From a virus, in IMG/VR virus record IMGVR_UViG_3300032242_000550, positions 62,001 to 126,000 of that record: a stretch of DNA of 64,000 bases. One strand, given 5' to 3'. Under the pieces are notes generated by a model. That model saw nothing but the letters and a program-made list of their open reading frames with translations, searched no databases and was not told where the DNA came from. Positions 50,101-59,525 of this stretch are shown here, one piece after another (positions within the stretch are counted from its first letter, which is position 1; every line of letters starts with the position of its first letter). The position numbers were made by a program, and so were the translations under genes.

Positions 50101-52789
50101 TGCAGTTGCTAACTTACATATCTCTGGTGGTTCAAGTGGTTATGTACTACAAACAGATGGTTCTGGTAATCTAAGTTGGGTTGGTATTAGTTCATCTAGT
50201 ATCAGTAACGGAAATAGTAATGTAAGTATTCCAAGTAGTAATGGTAATGTTAATATTAGTGCTGTAGGTAATGCAAACGTTGTTGTAGTTACAGGAACTG
50301 GTGCAAATATCACTGGTACATTGAATGTTACTGGTAACTTAACAGCAGGTAACGTTGTTGCAGGTAGCGGTGGTGGTGGTAACATTACTGGTGCTAACTT
50401 AGTATCAGCAAACTACTTCACCGGTACATTAACAACTGCGGCACAGCCAAACATTACAAGTGTTGGTACATTAACAAGTTTAGCTGTAACAGGCAACATT
50501 ACAGCAGGTAATGCTAATGTAACTGGTCAATTAATTTCTACAGTTGCTACAGGTACTGCTCCATTCGTAGTTACATCAACTAGCCAAGTTGCTAACTTGA
50601 ATGTAGCGAATGCAGGTACTGCAGTTGTTGCAGGTACTGTAACTACAGCGGCACAACCAAATATCACTAGTGTTGGATCATTAACTGGATTGACAGTAAG
50701 TAATGCAACTGGTGTGGTTAACTTTACAACTACAGCTAACGTCACATTGGGCGCTGTAGCTAATTTACATATTTCAGGTGGTACAAGTGGTTACTATCTA
50801 CAAACAGACGGATCTGGCACATTAACTTGGGCAGCTGTTCCAGTTGGCTCAGGCATTAGTAACGGTAACAGTAATGTAAATATTCCGGTTGCTAATGGTA
50901 ATGTTAATATTACTGCAACAGGTAATACTACATTAGTTGTAACAGGAACTGGTGCAAATATCGCTGGTACATTAAACGTTACTGGTAATGCTACAGTTGG
51001 TAATCTTACAACTGCTGGTGGTTCAGGTGGTAACATTAGCAATGCTAACGTTATTAGTGCAAACACATTCACAGCAAGTGGTAACATCACAGCTGGTAAT
51101 GCTAACGTAACTGGTCAATTAATTTCTACTGTATCAACAGGTACTGCTCCATTAGTAGTTACATCAACTACACAAGTTGCTAACTTAAACGTAGCAACAG
51201 CAGGTACTGCAGGAACAGTAACAACAGCGGCTCAACCAAATATTACAAGTGTTGGTACATTAACAAGTTTAGCTGTTACAGGTAACGTTACAGCTGGTAA
51301 CTTAATAGGTGTATTTGCTAATGGTAATAGTAACGTAAATATACCGGCAGCTAATGGTAACGTTAATATCAGTGCTGTTGGTAATGCAAACGTTGTTGTA
51401 GTTACAGGTACTGGTGCAAACGTTACTGGTACATTGAATGTTTCAGGTAACGCTACTGTTGCTAATTTGATATCAAGCGGTGGTTCAGGTGGTACTATCT
51501 CTGGTGCTAACTTAGTATCAGCAAATTACTTCACCGGTACATTAACAACTGCGGCTCAGCCAAATATTACAAGTGTTGGTACATTAACTAGCTTAACAGT
51601 ATCTGGTACAACTAATTTAGGTGCTGTAGGTAATGTTACAATTACAGGCGGTTCAAGTGGTTATGTATTAAGTACAAATGGCGCAGGTGGACTAAGTTGG
51701 GTTGGTATTAGTTCATCTAGTATCAGCAATGGTAACAGTAATGTAAATATACCAAGTGCTAACGGTAATGTTAATATCAGTGCAGTTGGTAATGCAAACG
51801 TTGTTGTTGTAACTGGTACAGGTGCAAACATCACTGGTACATTGAATGTTACTGGTAATGCTACAGTTGGTAACTTAACAACAGGTGGTTCTGGTGGTAA
51901 CATCTCTGGTGCTAATAACATCAGTGCTAATACATTCACTGGAGTACTAACAACTAATGCTCAACCAAACATCACAAGTGTTGGTACACTAACAAGTTTA
52001 GCTGTAACAGGTAATGTTACTGCAGGTAATGCTAATGTAACAGGTCAATTAATTTCTACTGTATCAACAGGTACTGCACCGTTCGTAGTTACATCAACTA
52101 CAACAGTTGCTAACTTGTCAGTAGCTAGTGCAACAAGTGCTGGATCAGCAACAACTGCTGGTACTGTAACGACTGCGGCACAGCCAAATATTACAAGTGT
52201 TGGTACACTAACTAGTTTAGCTGTAACGGGTAATATTACAACTGGTAACATAATAGGTGTACATGCAAATGGTAACAGTAATGTAAATATTCCAAGTAGT
52301 AATGGTAACGTTACTATTAGTGCTGTAGGTAACGCTAATATAGTAGTTGTTACTGGTACAGGTGCAAACATTAATGGTTATGCAAATGTTTCGGGTAATA
52401 TTAATGTTGGTAATTTAGTTACAACAGGTGTTGCAGTTGCTAATTCGGGCGTACTGATTGGTAACAGTGCAATTTACTATGGCAATTTAACAACAACAGC
52501 GACAACAGCAAATCAAACAATAGCAACAATGACAGTTTCTGGATCATATGTAACAGGAGTAGAATATTTAGTTAAAGGGGTGGATGCTACCGGTACTAAA
52601 TACAGTGTAGCTACAGTAGTAGCAGTTACGAATGGAACGACCGCAGATTATTCTACTTTTGCGACAGTTAATTTAGGAGGATCAACAGGTACCCTATCAG
52701 TTAACATTTCGGGAAGTAATATTGCATTGCAAGTAACTCCTGCAAGTAGTAACTCAACTGTGTGGACTACGCAATATAGGATGATTTAA
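47105..52789 (+). CDS. Giant repetitive tail fibre 2
   Basis: At 1894 residues this is the longest complete protein in the window. The anchor reads FNSVAGFSVGEIP (about 6-18). Shaft repeats of the QPNITSVGTLTSL type run through most of the length. The non-repetitive domain shared with fibres 1 and 3 is at about 515-752 (NNYWINNVGYPS onward). From about 780 to 1750, longer repeat cassettes recur (ATGVVNFTTTANVTLGAVAN, then ISGGTSGYVLQTDGSG and SNGNSNVSIP). The C-terminal head (about 1770-1894) ends TPASSNSTVWTTQYRMI and resembles that of fibre 1. Its stop overlaps the start of the next gene as TAATG, so the two may be translated in fixed ratio. Confidence 0.8.
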   Translation: MAIKAFNSVAGFSVGEIPANIILANGDITSGNGTFTANITAGNVKTDNLLYANGTPWDFQLPGGSNTYVQFNDNGDFGGSANFIFNKSTSILTVTGNIAATNINAGNLLTANYTNAVLTTAAQPNITSVGTLTGLVVGNSTANVTFNTSGNGSLTATGNISASNFIGNVVGNISGNIVIPGSNTGVVFNDQGNANTSTAFTFDKVSNVVNITGNANVGNLTTTGTVFAPAVVQNASTYDTRVTLTSSSGIIEANTNGNATQFLPTGAIRLPASGTIQANTSDGSQIVLQGDASIKQLRGGNVTIQTGTGGTTANTWTFAQSGAFIAPGNITTTANANVGNLNTSGTANIGALVISGTTQGNLIPSVSNTYSLGNSTNYWKDLFLSGTTITIGSQTISSNASGIVISNILYTSTLNTSANANVGNLGTSGLIVATGNITGGNLIGPHANGNSNVNIATANGNITLTAVGNTTMTVSGTGANITGTANVTGNANVGNLGTTNLVASGTGSFGANVNMNNYWINNVGYPSLSTDAATKAYVDNMVSSGINYHAPVNVATTTTLATATGGTISYTQPNGAANGIGAYISTTGTFTNIDGVNIASAGTRILVKNEANSVFNGVYNYTNATAITRTTDTDEYGPDSVEQFSVNDYFFTQSGTINKGTSFVVSAPTGVITFGTSNIEFSIFSTSQVYSAGTGIDITGTTISIANTAITAGSYGNGDRVATFTVNNQGQLTAASNTAITANAANLTGTTLAGTIVNSSLTSVGSLTGLTVSNATGVVNFTTTSNVTLGAVANLHISGGTSGYVLQTDGSGNLSWVGINSAGVSNGNSNVSIPVANGNVNISAAGNANVLVVTGTGANVTGNANITGNLSLGSGSGGNLTGANNISANTFTGTLTTNAQPNITSVGTLTSLAVTGNITGGNANVTGQLISTVATGTAPLVVTSTTTVANLAAATATTAGTVTTAAQPNITSVGSLTGLTVSNATGVVNFTTTANVTLGAVANLHISGGSSGYVLQTDGSGNLSWVGISSSSISNGNSNVSIPSSNGNVNISAVGNANVVVVTGTGANITGTLNVTGNLTAGNVVAGSGGGGNITGANLVSANYFTGTLTTAAQPNITSVGTLTSLAVTGNITAGNANVTGQLISTVATGTAPFVVTSTSQVANLNVANAGTAVVAGTVTTAAQPNITSVGSLTGLTVSNATGVVNFTTTANVTLGAVANLHISGGTSGYYLQTDGSGTLTWAAVPVGSGISNGNSNVNIPVANGNVNITATGNTTLVVTGTGANIAGTLNVTGNATVGNLTTAGGSGGNISNANVISANTFTASGNITAGNANVTGQLISTVSTGTAPLVVTSTTQVANLNVATAGTAGTVTTAAQPNITSVGTLTSLAVTGNVTAGNLIGVFANGNSNVNIPAANGNVNISAVGNANVVVVTGTGANVTGTLNVSGNATVANLISSGGSGGTISGANLVSANYFTGTLTTAAQPNITSVGTLTSLTVSGTTNLGAVGNVTITGGSSGYVLSTNGAGGLSWVGISSSSISNGNSNVNIPSANGNVNISAVGNANVVVVTGTGANITGTLNVTGNATVGNLTTGGSGGNISGANNISANTFTGVLTTNAQPNITSVGTLTSLAVTGNVTAGNANVTGQLISTVSTGTAPFVVTSTTTVANLSVASATSAGSATTAGTVTTAAQPNITSVGTLTSLAVTGNITTGNIIGVHANGNSNVNIPSSNGNVTISAVGNANIVVVTGTGANINGYANVSGNINVGNLVTTGVAVANSGVLIGNSAIYYGNLTTTATTANQTIATMTVSGSYVTGVEYLVKGVDATGTKYSVATVVAVTNGTTADYSTFATVNLGGSTGTLSVNISGSNIALQVTPASSNSTVWTTQYRMI

Positions 52790-54039
52790 TGACATTAAAG
52801 GCACTCAATTCGGTATACGGATATAGCGTTGGTACGCCCGGTGGCGTGTCCAGCGTTATTGATGCTAGCGGAAATCTTTTAAATACTTCTGCCAATACAT
52901 TGTATGTAGGTAAGAACGGTAATGATAGTAATAACGGTAGTATTAACAATCCATTTTTAACTATTAAAGCCGCATTGGCTGCAGCCTCAGCCGGTGGTTA
53001 TTCAGTACATGTAGCACCCGGTACCTACACCGAAGCAAATCCCATTACGATACCATCAAACGTATCATTAATGGGTGATAATTTAAGAAACGTAACAGTA
53101 ATACCACAAACTCCAGCAAGTGATTTGTTTTATGTAACTAGTGGTTGTTATGTTTGGGGAATTACAATTAAAAACTATACAGCTAATGGATTTAGTTTTA
53201 ACCCATCAACTCCTACACAAAACGTATATGTAAGCCCATATATACAGAATTTAACATCTAGCACTACTACAGGTACCGCAGTATATATTGATGGTAATAA
53301 TGTAAGTAGTACCAGTACTAAGGCAATGATTGTTGGATTCTTTACCATTATTAATCAAGGTGGACAAGGTATACATGTTTTAAATTCAGGATACACTCAA
53401 TTAGTTAACATATATACCATTGCATGTGATATTGGTATACATGTAGAGTCCGGTGGATTTTGTACATTAAATGGTAGTGATTGTTCAATTGGTAATTATG
53501 GTTTAGTAGCTGAAGGTTATGGACCACTACAAACATCTGGTTCATTAGTATCACAAACAAATGGTGTATTTATAATAGATACTTTAACTAATGGTCAACC
53601 ACATGTAAATACTATTATGATTATTGATGGGGATTCTACGTATTATACGATTGATACTATACTACCTAATCAGCCTAGTGCTGGAAAATCAACAGTTGTG
53701 ATACAACAGATATATACTAAAACACCTTCTGCCGGAACAACAGTTTCATTTTATACTAGAAGTTCAATTATAGCCAGTGCTCATACGTTTGAATATGTTG
53801 GTGCAGGAACTAATCCAGCTACTGCATTACCGCAATATGGCGGTATACCAATTGAAGCTAATGAAGTTACAGCTACTGGTGGCGGGGTAATAACATTTAC
53901 AAGCACAGATCAAAAGGGAAATTTTAAAGTTGGCCAAGGGTTTACTATCAATCAAGCTACAGGAACTATTACCGGTAATGACTTTTATGAAAGTTTATTT
54001 GCCCAAATGACTCCGTTTATATTAGCACTGGGTTATTAA
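52789..54039 (+). CDS. Beta-helix spike or fibre protein
   Basis: The 416-residue protein starts with the anchor LNSVYGYSVGTPGG (about 5-18), as in fibres 1 and 2. Residues about 38-85 match the opening of pectate-lyase-like right-handed beta-helix proteins (LYVGKNGNDSNNGS, NPFLTIKAALAAA, HVAPGTYTEANPITIPSNV). Short strand repeats run to about 270 (IHVLNSGYTQLVNIYTIACD). The end (about 355-416) has VITFTSTDQKGNFKVGQGF and looks like a fibre cap. Such helices can bind or cut surface sugars, but no catalytic pair is identified. The start overlaps the fibre 2 stop. Confidence 0.75.
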   Translation: MTLKALNSVYGYSVGTPGGVSSVIDASGNLLNTSANTLYVGKNGNDSNNGSINNPFLTIKAALAAASAGGYSVHVAPGTYTEANPITIPSNVSLMGDNLRNVTVIPQTPASDLFYVTSGCYVWGITIKNYTANGFSFNPSTPTQNVYVSPYIQNLTSSTTTGTAVYIDGNNVSSTSTKAMIVGFFTIINQGGQGIHVLNSGYTQLVNIYTIACDIGIHVESGGFCTLNGSDCSIGNYGLVAEGYGPLQTSGSLVSQTNGVFIIDTLTNGQPHVNTIMIIDGDSTYYTIDTILPNQPSAGKSTVVIQQIYTKTPSAGTTVSFYTRSSIIASAHTFEYVGAGTNPATALPQYGGIPIEANEVTATGGGVITFTSTDQKGNFKVGQGFTINQATGTITGNDFYESLFAQMTPFILALGY

Positions 54040-54058
54040 GAAGAAATAAAGGAAAATC

Positions 54059-54394
54059 ATGCCAGCAGCATTAAATAATTTTAAAACAACATTAGCAAAT
54101 ATAACAACTACAACTGCTAATGTTTATACTCCACCTGTGGGATATGCCACAGTAGTTTTAATGGCGCAGGTAAGTAACAAAGGTTCGGGCACTATTCAAA
54201 TAACTGCCAACGTGTATAGAAGTGGAGCTACCACATCATTAATTAATCAAGCGAGTATACCGGTTAATGATGCTATTAGTGTATTGACAGGGAGATTGAT
54301 TTTAAATTACGGAGATACGCTACAATTTGTTAGTAGTGATAATACTAGCGCACAACTAGTTTTAAGTTATTTAGAAACATTGATAACAGGATAA
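54059..54394 (+). CDS. Small beta-sandwich fibre-associated protein 1
   Basis: The 111-residue product is almost all beta-strand (TANVYTPPVGYATVVLMAQV, NKGSGTIQITANVYRSG, RLILNYGDTLQFVSSD). It resembles the 109-residue protein at 59196 in length, strand order and position right next to a giant fibre or adhesin. Such proteins recur beside fibre genes in T4-like phages and may be fibre subunits or decorations. An AAGGAAA ribosome site precedes the ATG, and the next gene starts 1 base after the stop. Confidence 0.65.
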   Translation: MPAALNNFKTTLANITTTTANVYTPPVGYATVVLMAQVSNKGSGTIQITANVYRSGATTSLINQASIPVNDAISVLTGRLILNYGDTLQFVSSDNTSAQLVLSYLETLITG

Positions 54395-54395
54395 T

Positions 54396-57300
54396 ATGGC
54401 AAATCCACCTAAATTACTAAGTGGTCGTGTACCGGTTACGCCATACAGTAATCTATCAAGCGACCGATATCAATTCTTAAATCTCTCAGATGCAGAGCCA
54501 AGTCTTAGTTCCGGCACAGCTAATTCAGTACTAACATTAGGCACTAGCAATGCTAGGGTATGGAGTAGTTCGGTTAATCTAACTTCAGCTAATATATCTG
54601 GTAATATAACATCTGGTAACGCTAATCTAGGTAACGTAGTAATTGCTAATTATTTTTCTGGTAATGGTAGTTTACTAACAGGAATTACAGTAAGTGCTGG
54701 TAATAGCATTGTAAATGGCAATAGTAATGTTTCAGTTGTTGCTAATAGTAATGTTAACATCAGTGCTGTAGGCAATGCTAACGTAGTTGTAATTACTGGT
54801 ACTGGGTTAGTAGTTAATGGAACAGCCAATATAAGTGGTAACTTATCTTCTGGTAATGCTAATTTAGGTAATGTTGCTAGAGCCAATTATTTTATTGGTA
54901 GTGGCAATAATTTAAGTAACATTCAAGGAGCTAATGTCTCTGGTGCAGTTAGTTATGCAACAACTGCTAATAGTGTAGCTGGTGCTAATGTAAGTGGTAC
55001 TGTAGCTAATGCAACATATGCAACTACATCAGGATATGCTACATCTGCAGGTAGTGCAACAAATGCAACTACAGCAGGATATGCTACAACTGCAGGTAGT
55101 GCGTCATCAGCAGACACCGCATTGACGGCAGCAACAGTTACTACTAATGCACAACCCAATATCACTAGTACCGGTACACTAACATCATTAAGTGTATCCG
55201 GTAATGCTAATACAGGTAATCTAGGTACAAATAACTTTATCGCTACTGGTACAGGTAGTTTTGGTGCTAATGTTAACATGAACAGTAACTGGATAAACAA
55301 TGTTGGTTATCCAAGTTCAAACACAGATGTAGCAACAAAACTATATGTTGATACAATGATATCAAGCGGTATTAGTTATCATCAACCAGTATTAGCCGCT
55401 ACTACAACTACATTGGCAACTGCTACAGGTGGTACAACAGCATATAACTCACCAAATGGTGCAGCAAATGGTATTGGTGCTTACATTAGTACAACCGGTA
55501 CATTCAACTTAATTGACACAGCAAATGTACAAACTGTGGGTACACGTATCTTAGTTAAGGATGAAGCTAATGCAGCTTGGAACGGTATCTATACATATGC
55601 TAATACAACTGCTATTGTTCGTTCTACTGATACAGACGAATATGGACCAGACAGTGTAGAACAACTAAGTATCAATGATTATTTCTTTGTTCAAAGTGGT
55701 GTGGTTAATAAAGGTGTGGCATATGTTGTTAGCTCACCGGCAGGTATTATCACATTTGGTACTAGTAATATTGTATTTGCTCAATTTAGTACAAGTCAAG
55801 TTTATAGTGCTGGTACTGGATTAACATTAACAGGAACCACATTTAGTGTAAATGCAAGTCAAACACAAATTACAAGTGTTGGTACATTAGGTAGTTTAGC
55901 CGTAACTGGAAATATAACATCAGGTAATGCTAACTTAGGTAATAATGTAACTGCTAATTACTTTACTGGTAACGGTGTATACTTAACTGGTATCACTACA
56001 TCCGGTATATCAAATGGTAATAGTAACGTAAACATTCCAAGTAGTAACGGAAATGTTAATATTAGTAGTGCAGGTAACGCTAATATTGTAGTTGTTACTG
56101 GAACTGGCGCAAACATCAACGGTACATTGAATGTTACCGGTACAGCTACTGTTGGTAACTTAGTTGCCGGTGGCTCTGGTGGTAATATCAGTAATGCAAA
56201 CGTTATTAGTGCAAATACATTTATAGCTACTGGCAATATTACAGCCGGTAATGCTAATTTGGGTAATAGTGTAACAGCAAATTATTTCATTGGTAATTTT
56301 TATGGTACAGCTAATATTGCTACCACTGCAGGAACAGTAACAACGGCAGCTCAGCCAAATATAACAAGTGTTGGTACATTAACTGGATTAACAAGTACGG
56401 GTACTATTAACTTAACTAGTGCAAGTAATGTAGCATTAGGACCAGTAGCCAATGTACATATTACAGGTGGTAGTTTAGGACAATATTTACAAACAGATGG
56501 TTCTGGTACACTAAGTTGGGTAAGCATAAGTTCAAGTTCTACACTAGCTAATGGTAATAGTAATGTAAATATTCCAGCAGCAAATGGCAATGTTAATATA
56601 TCTAGTGCAGGTAATGCTAATATTGTAGTAGTTACTGGTACAGGTGCGAACATCACTGGTACATTAAATGTTACGGGCAATGCTACAGTTGGTAATATTA
56701 TTACAGGTGCAGGATCAGGTGGTAACATCACTGGTGCTAATGTTATATCAGCTAATACATTGAGTATTAGTGGTAACATAACATCCGGCAATGCTAATTT
56801 AGGTAATGCAGCCATAGCTAACTATTTCATTGGTAGCGGTGCTAATTTAACAAATATACCTGGTGGAAATGTTGCTGGTCAAGTATCTAATTCATTAATT
56901 GCAAGCACTGTATATACTAACGCACAACCAAATATAACAAGTACTGGAACATTAGTTAATCTAATTGTTTCTGGTAATGTTGCCTTTAGTGGCGCTAACG
57001 TAAGTTTAGGTAGTGTTTCTAATCTACATATTACTGGTGGTAGTGCTAATTATATTTTACAAACAGATGGCGCCGGTACTCTATCTTGGGCAGCTGCCGC
57101 TAGTGGTAGTAACATCAGTAATGGTAATAGTAACGTAAACATTCCATCAGCTAACGGCAATGTTAATATATCTAGTGCAGGTAACGCTAATATTGTAGTA
57201 GTTACTGGTACAGGTGCAAATATCAGTGGTACATTAAATGTTTCAGGTAACGCTACTGTTGGTAATATTATTACAGGTGCAGGATCAGGTGGTAACATTA

Positions 57301-59186
57301 GTGGAGCCAATAACGTTAGTGCTAATACGTTCACCGGTACACTAACAACAGCCGCACAACCAAATATAACAAGTGTTGGTACACTAACTAGTTTAAGTGT
57401 AACAGGTAATATTACTAGTGGTAATGCTAATTTAGGTAACAATGTAAGTGCTAACTTCTTTACTGGTAATGGTGTATACTTAACCGGTATTACAACATCA
57501 GGCTTATCAAATGGCAATAGTAATGTAAATATACCGGCTGCAAATGGCAATATAAACTTAACCGCAGTGGGTAATACTACATTAGTTGTTACTGGCACTG
57601 GTATAAATGTAGCCGGTACACTAAATGTTACCGGTACTGCTACAGTTGGTAATTTGGTAACAAGTGGATCAGGTGGCACACTATCTAACATTAATGTAGT
57701 ATCGGCAAATACATTTACTGCAAGTGGTAATATTACAGCTGGTAATGCTAATTTGGGTAATAGTGTAACTGCTAATTACTTTACTGGTAATTTTTATGGA
57801 ACAGCCAATACAGCTACAACGGCAGGCACTGTAACAACAGCGGCTCAACCAAACATAACAAGTGTTGGTACACTAACAAGTTTAGGTGTTAATGGTACAG
57901 TAACAGCAGTAGCATTTACAGCCAACACTGGTGTATTTACAGGTAATGGTAACGGATTAAGTTCAATAGTTGGTGCTAACGTAACAGGTCAAGTAGGCAA
58001 CGCATTGGTTGCTGGTACAGTATATACTAATGCTCAACCAAACATAACCTCAGTTGGTACATTAACTGGATTGACTGCAACAGGTAATATCACTGGTGGC
58101 AACTTAGTTGTTTCTGGAAATGGATATTTAGATGTAACCGGTCCAACTGCACAAGCTTATACAGTAAGAATTAGAGGTAATACAGGCGGAGCACAATTTG
58201 CTATTGCTACTTCTAATACTGCTAGTTTTGGTATTGCTAATGATTCATTAACTGCCGCAGGAACAGATTATGCTAATTTAACTTATAGTGCTAATACTAT
58301 TGTTTTTAAAACAGGAAACACTTCTACTTTAGCAAACAGAGTCACAATTGATTCTGTTGGTGCTGTTACAGTTGTAGGTAATTTAACTACTGGAAATTTA
58401 ATTGGGCCACATGCAAATGGTAATAGTAACGTAAATATACCAAGTAGTAACGGTAATGTTAATATAAGTGCAGTAGGTGTTGCTAATGTATTAGTTATAA
58501 CTGGTACAGGGGCAAACATTGCAGGTACATTACAGGTAAGTGGTCAAAGTAATTTAGGTGCTGTGGGCAACGTAGTTATTACCGGCGGTACAAATGGTTA
58601 TGTACTAAGCACAAATGGATCTGGTGTATTAAGTTGGGTAGCACAATCAGGTGGCGGTGGTTCATCTATTAGTAATGGTAATAGTAATGTAAGTATTGCT
58701 ACTGCAAATGGTAATATCACAATGAGTGCTGTTGGTAATGCTAATATTGTTACTGTTACTGGTACTGGAGTTAACGTAGCAGGTACATTAAATGTCACTG
58801 GTCAAAGTAATTTGGGTGCAGTTGGTAATGTTAAAATAACCGGTGGTTCAAACACTTATGTGTTGAGTACGGACGGTACGGGTAATTTAAGTTGGGCAGC
58901 ACCGACAGCGGCAAACGTAGTAGTAGATAATTTTACTGGTAATGGAGTACAAACAGTATTTACTTTAAGCACCACTCCAATTGGCATAAATCAAACTAGT
59001 ATTAACTATAACGGTGCAACAGTACTACGTTCAGATTATACATTAGCCAATGCTAATATTACATTTAGTAGTGCTCCGGCAAATGGAAGTTTGATAGAAG
59101 TAACAACTATAAATCTCACATCTGGTGGTAGCGGTGGCATAACGGCACAAGATTTATTAAGCCCGTTCTTGTTAATGGGAGCATAA
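54396..59186 (+). CDS. Giant repetitive tail fibre 3
   Basis: The 1596-residue protein lacks the FNSV-type anchor and starts MANPPKLLSGRVPVTPYSNL. Residues about 25-290 hold NANLGNVxxANYF and YATTAGSAT-type repeats. The shared non-repetitive domain is at about 295-485 (NSNWINNVGYPSSN onward). Long repeat cassettes follow to about 1260. Residues about 1248-1310 form a different domain (DVTGPTAQAYTVRIRGNTGG), followed by more repeats. The C-terminus (about 1508-1596) starts DNFTGNGVQTVFTLS and ends GGITAQDLLSPFLLMGA, similar to cap ends of other aquatic phage fibres. It is probably another fibre or a distal fibre segment. Confidence 0.8.
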   Translation: MANPPKLLSGRVPVTPYSNLSSDRYQFLNLSDAEPSLSSGTANSVLTLGTSNARVWSSSVNLTSANISGNITSGNANLGNVVIANYFSGNGSLLTGITVSAGNSIVNGNSNVSVVANSNVNISAVGNANVVVITGTGLVVNGTANISGNLSSGNANLGNVARANYFIGSGNNLSNIQGANVSGAVSYATTANSVAGANVSGTVANATYATTSGYATSAGSATNATTAGYATTAGSASSADTALTAATVTTNAQPNITSTGTLTSLSVSGNANTGNLGTNNFIATGTGSFGANVNMNSNWINNVGYPSSNTDVATKLYVDTMISSGISYHQPVLAATTTTLATATGGTTAYNSPNGAANGIGAYISTTGTFNLIDTANVQTVGTRILVKDEANAAWNGIYTYANTTAIVRSTDTDEYGPDSVEQLSINDYFFVQSGVVNKGVAYVVSSPAGIITFGTSNIVFAQFSTSQVYSAGTGLTLTGTTFSVNASQTQITSVGTLGSLAVTGNITSGNANLGNNVTANYFTGNGVYLTGITTSGISNGNSNVNIPSSNGNVNISSAGNANIVVVTGTGANINGTLNVTGTATVGNLVAGGSGGNISNANVISANTFIATGNITAGNANLGNSVTANYFIGNFYGTANIATTAGTVTTAAQPNITSVGTLTGLTSTGTINLTSASNVALGPVANVHITGGSLGQYLQTDGSGTLSWVSISSSSTLANGNSNVNIPAANGNVNISSAGNANIVVVTGTGANITGTLNVTGNATVGNIITGAGSGGNITGANVISANTLSISGNITSGNANLGNAAIANYFIGSGANLTNIPGGNVAGQVSNSLIASTVYTNAQPNITSTGTLVNLIVSGNVAFSGANVSLGSVSNLHITGGSANYILQTDGAGTLSWAAAASGSNISNGNSNVNIPSANGNVNISSAGNANIVVVTGTGANISGTLNVSGNATVGNIITGAGSGGNISGANNVSANTFTGTLTTAAQPNITSVGTLTSLSVTGNITSGNANLGNNVSANFFTGNGVYLTGITTSGLSNGNSNVNIPAANGNINLTAVGNTTLVVTGTGINVAGTLNVTGTATVGNLVTSGSGGTLSNINVVSANTFTASGNITAGNANLGNSVTANYFTGNFYGTANTATTAGTVTTAAQPNITSVGTLTSLGVNGTVTAVAFTANTGVFTGNGNGLSSIVGANVTGQVGNALVAGTVYTNAQPNITSVGTLTGLTATGNITGGNLVVSGNGYLDVTGPTAQAYTVRIRGNTGGAQFAIATSNTASFGIANDSLTAAGTDYANLTYSANTIVFKTGNTSTLANRVTIDSVGAVTVVGNLTTGNLIGPHANGNSNVNIPSSNGNVNISAVGVANVLVITGTGANIAGTLQVSGQSNLGAVGNVVITGGTNGYVLSTNGSGVLSWVAQSGGGGSSISNGNSNVSIATANGNITMSAVGNANIVTVTGTGVNVAGTLNVTGQSNLGAVGNVKITGGSNTYVLSTDGTGNLSWAAPTAANVVVDNFTGNGVQTVFTLSTTPIGINQTSINYNGATVLRSDYTLANANITFSSAPANGSLIEVTTINLTSGGSGGITAQDLLSPFLLMGA

Positions 59187-59195
59187 GGAAATAAC

Positions 59196-59525
59196 ATGGC
59201 AATCACATATAAAGTTTTAGGACAAAGTAATCCAGCAGCAAATACAAATACAACATTGTATACGGTACCATCAGCAACATCTGCAGTTTGTAGTACACTG
59301 GTAATATGTAACCAGGCAGCGAGTGCGGCAACATTTCGTGTTGCGATACGCCCAGCTGGTGCAGCAATAGCAACACAACATTATACTTCATATGATACTA
59401 ATATAAATGCTAATGACAGTATTACATTAACAATAGGTATAACACTAGCTACAACTGATGTAGTTACAGTAAGAGCTAACACAACAACAGTTAGTTTTAA
59501 TTTATTTGGATCAGAACTAACATGA
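59196..59525 (+). CDS. Small beta-sandwich fibre-associated protein 2
   Basis: The 109-residue protein starts MAITYKVLGQSNPAANTNTT and has a strand-rich pattern with ICNQAASAATFRVAIRPAG, ANDSITLTIGITLATTDVVT and a final VSFNLFGSEL. I recognise it as a widespread small phage protein found beside fibre genes. An AAGGAAA ribosome site precedes the ATG. Its stop overlaps the start of the LamG adhesin as ATGA, implying coupled translation. Confidence 0.75.
   Translation: MAITYKVLGQSNPAANTNTTLYTVPSATSAVCSTLVICNQAASAATFRVAIRPAGAAIATQHYTSYDTNINANDSITLTIGITLATTDVVTVRANTTTVSFNLFGSELT

Noticed and set aside
42900-58100. CRISPR-like array suggested by frequent short repeats
   Set aside because: The repeats are in frame, code for protein, have unequal spacing and changing sequence, and no cas gene is nearby.
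42539-58798. Many minus-strand frames of 60-213 codons opposite the giant fibres
   Set aside because: They follow the fibre repeats, share the same reversed units, and have no ribosome sites; they are shadows of codon bias.
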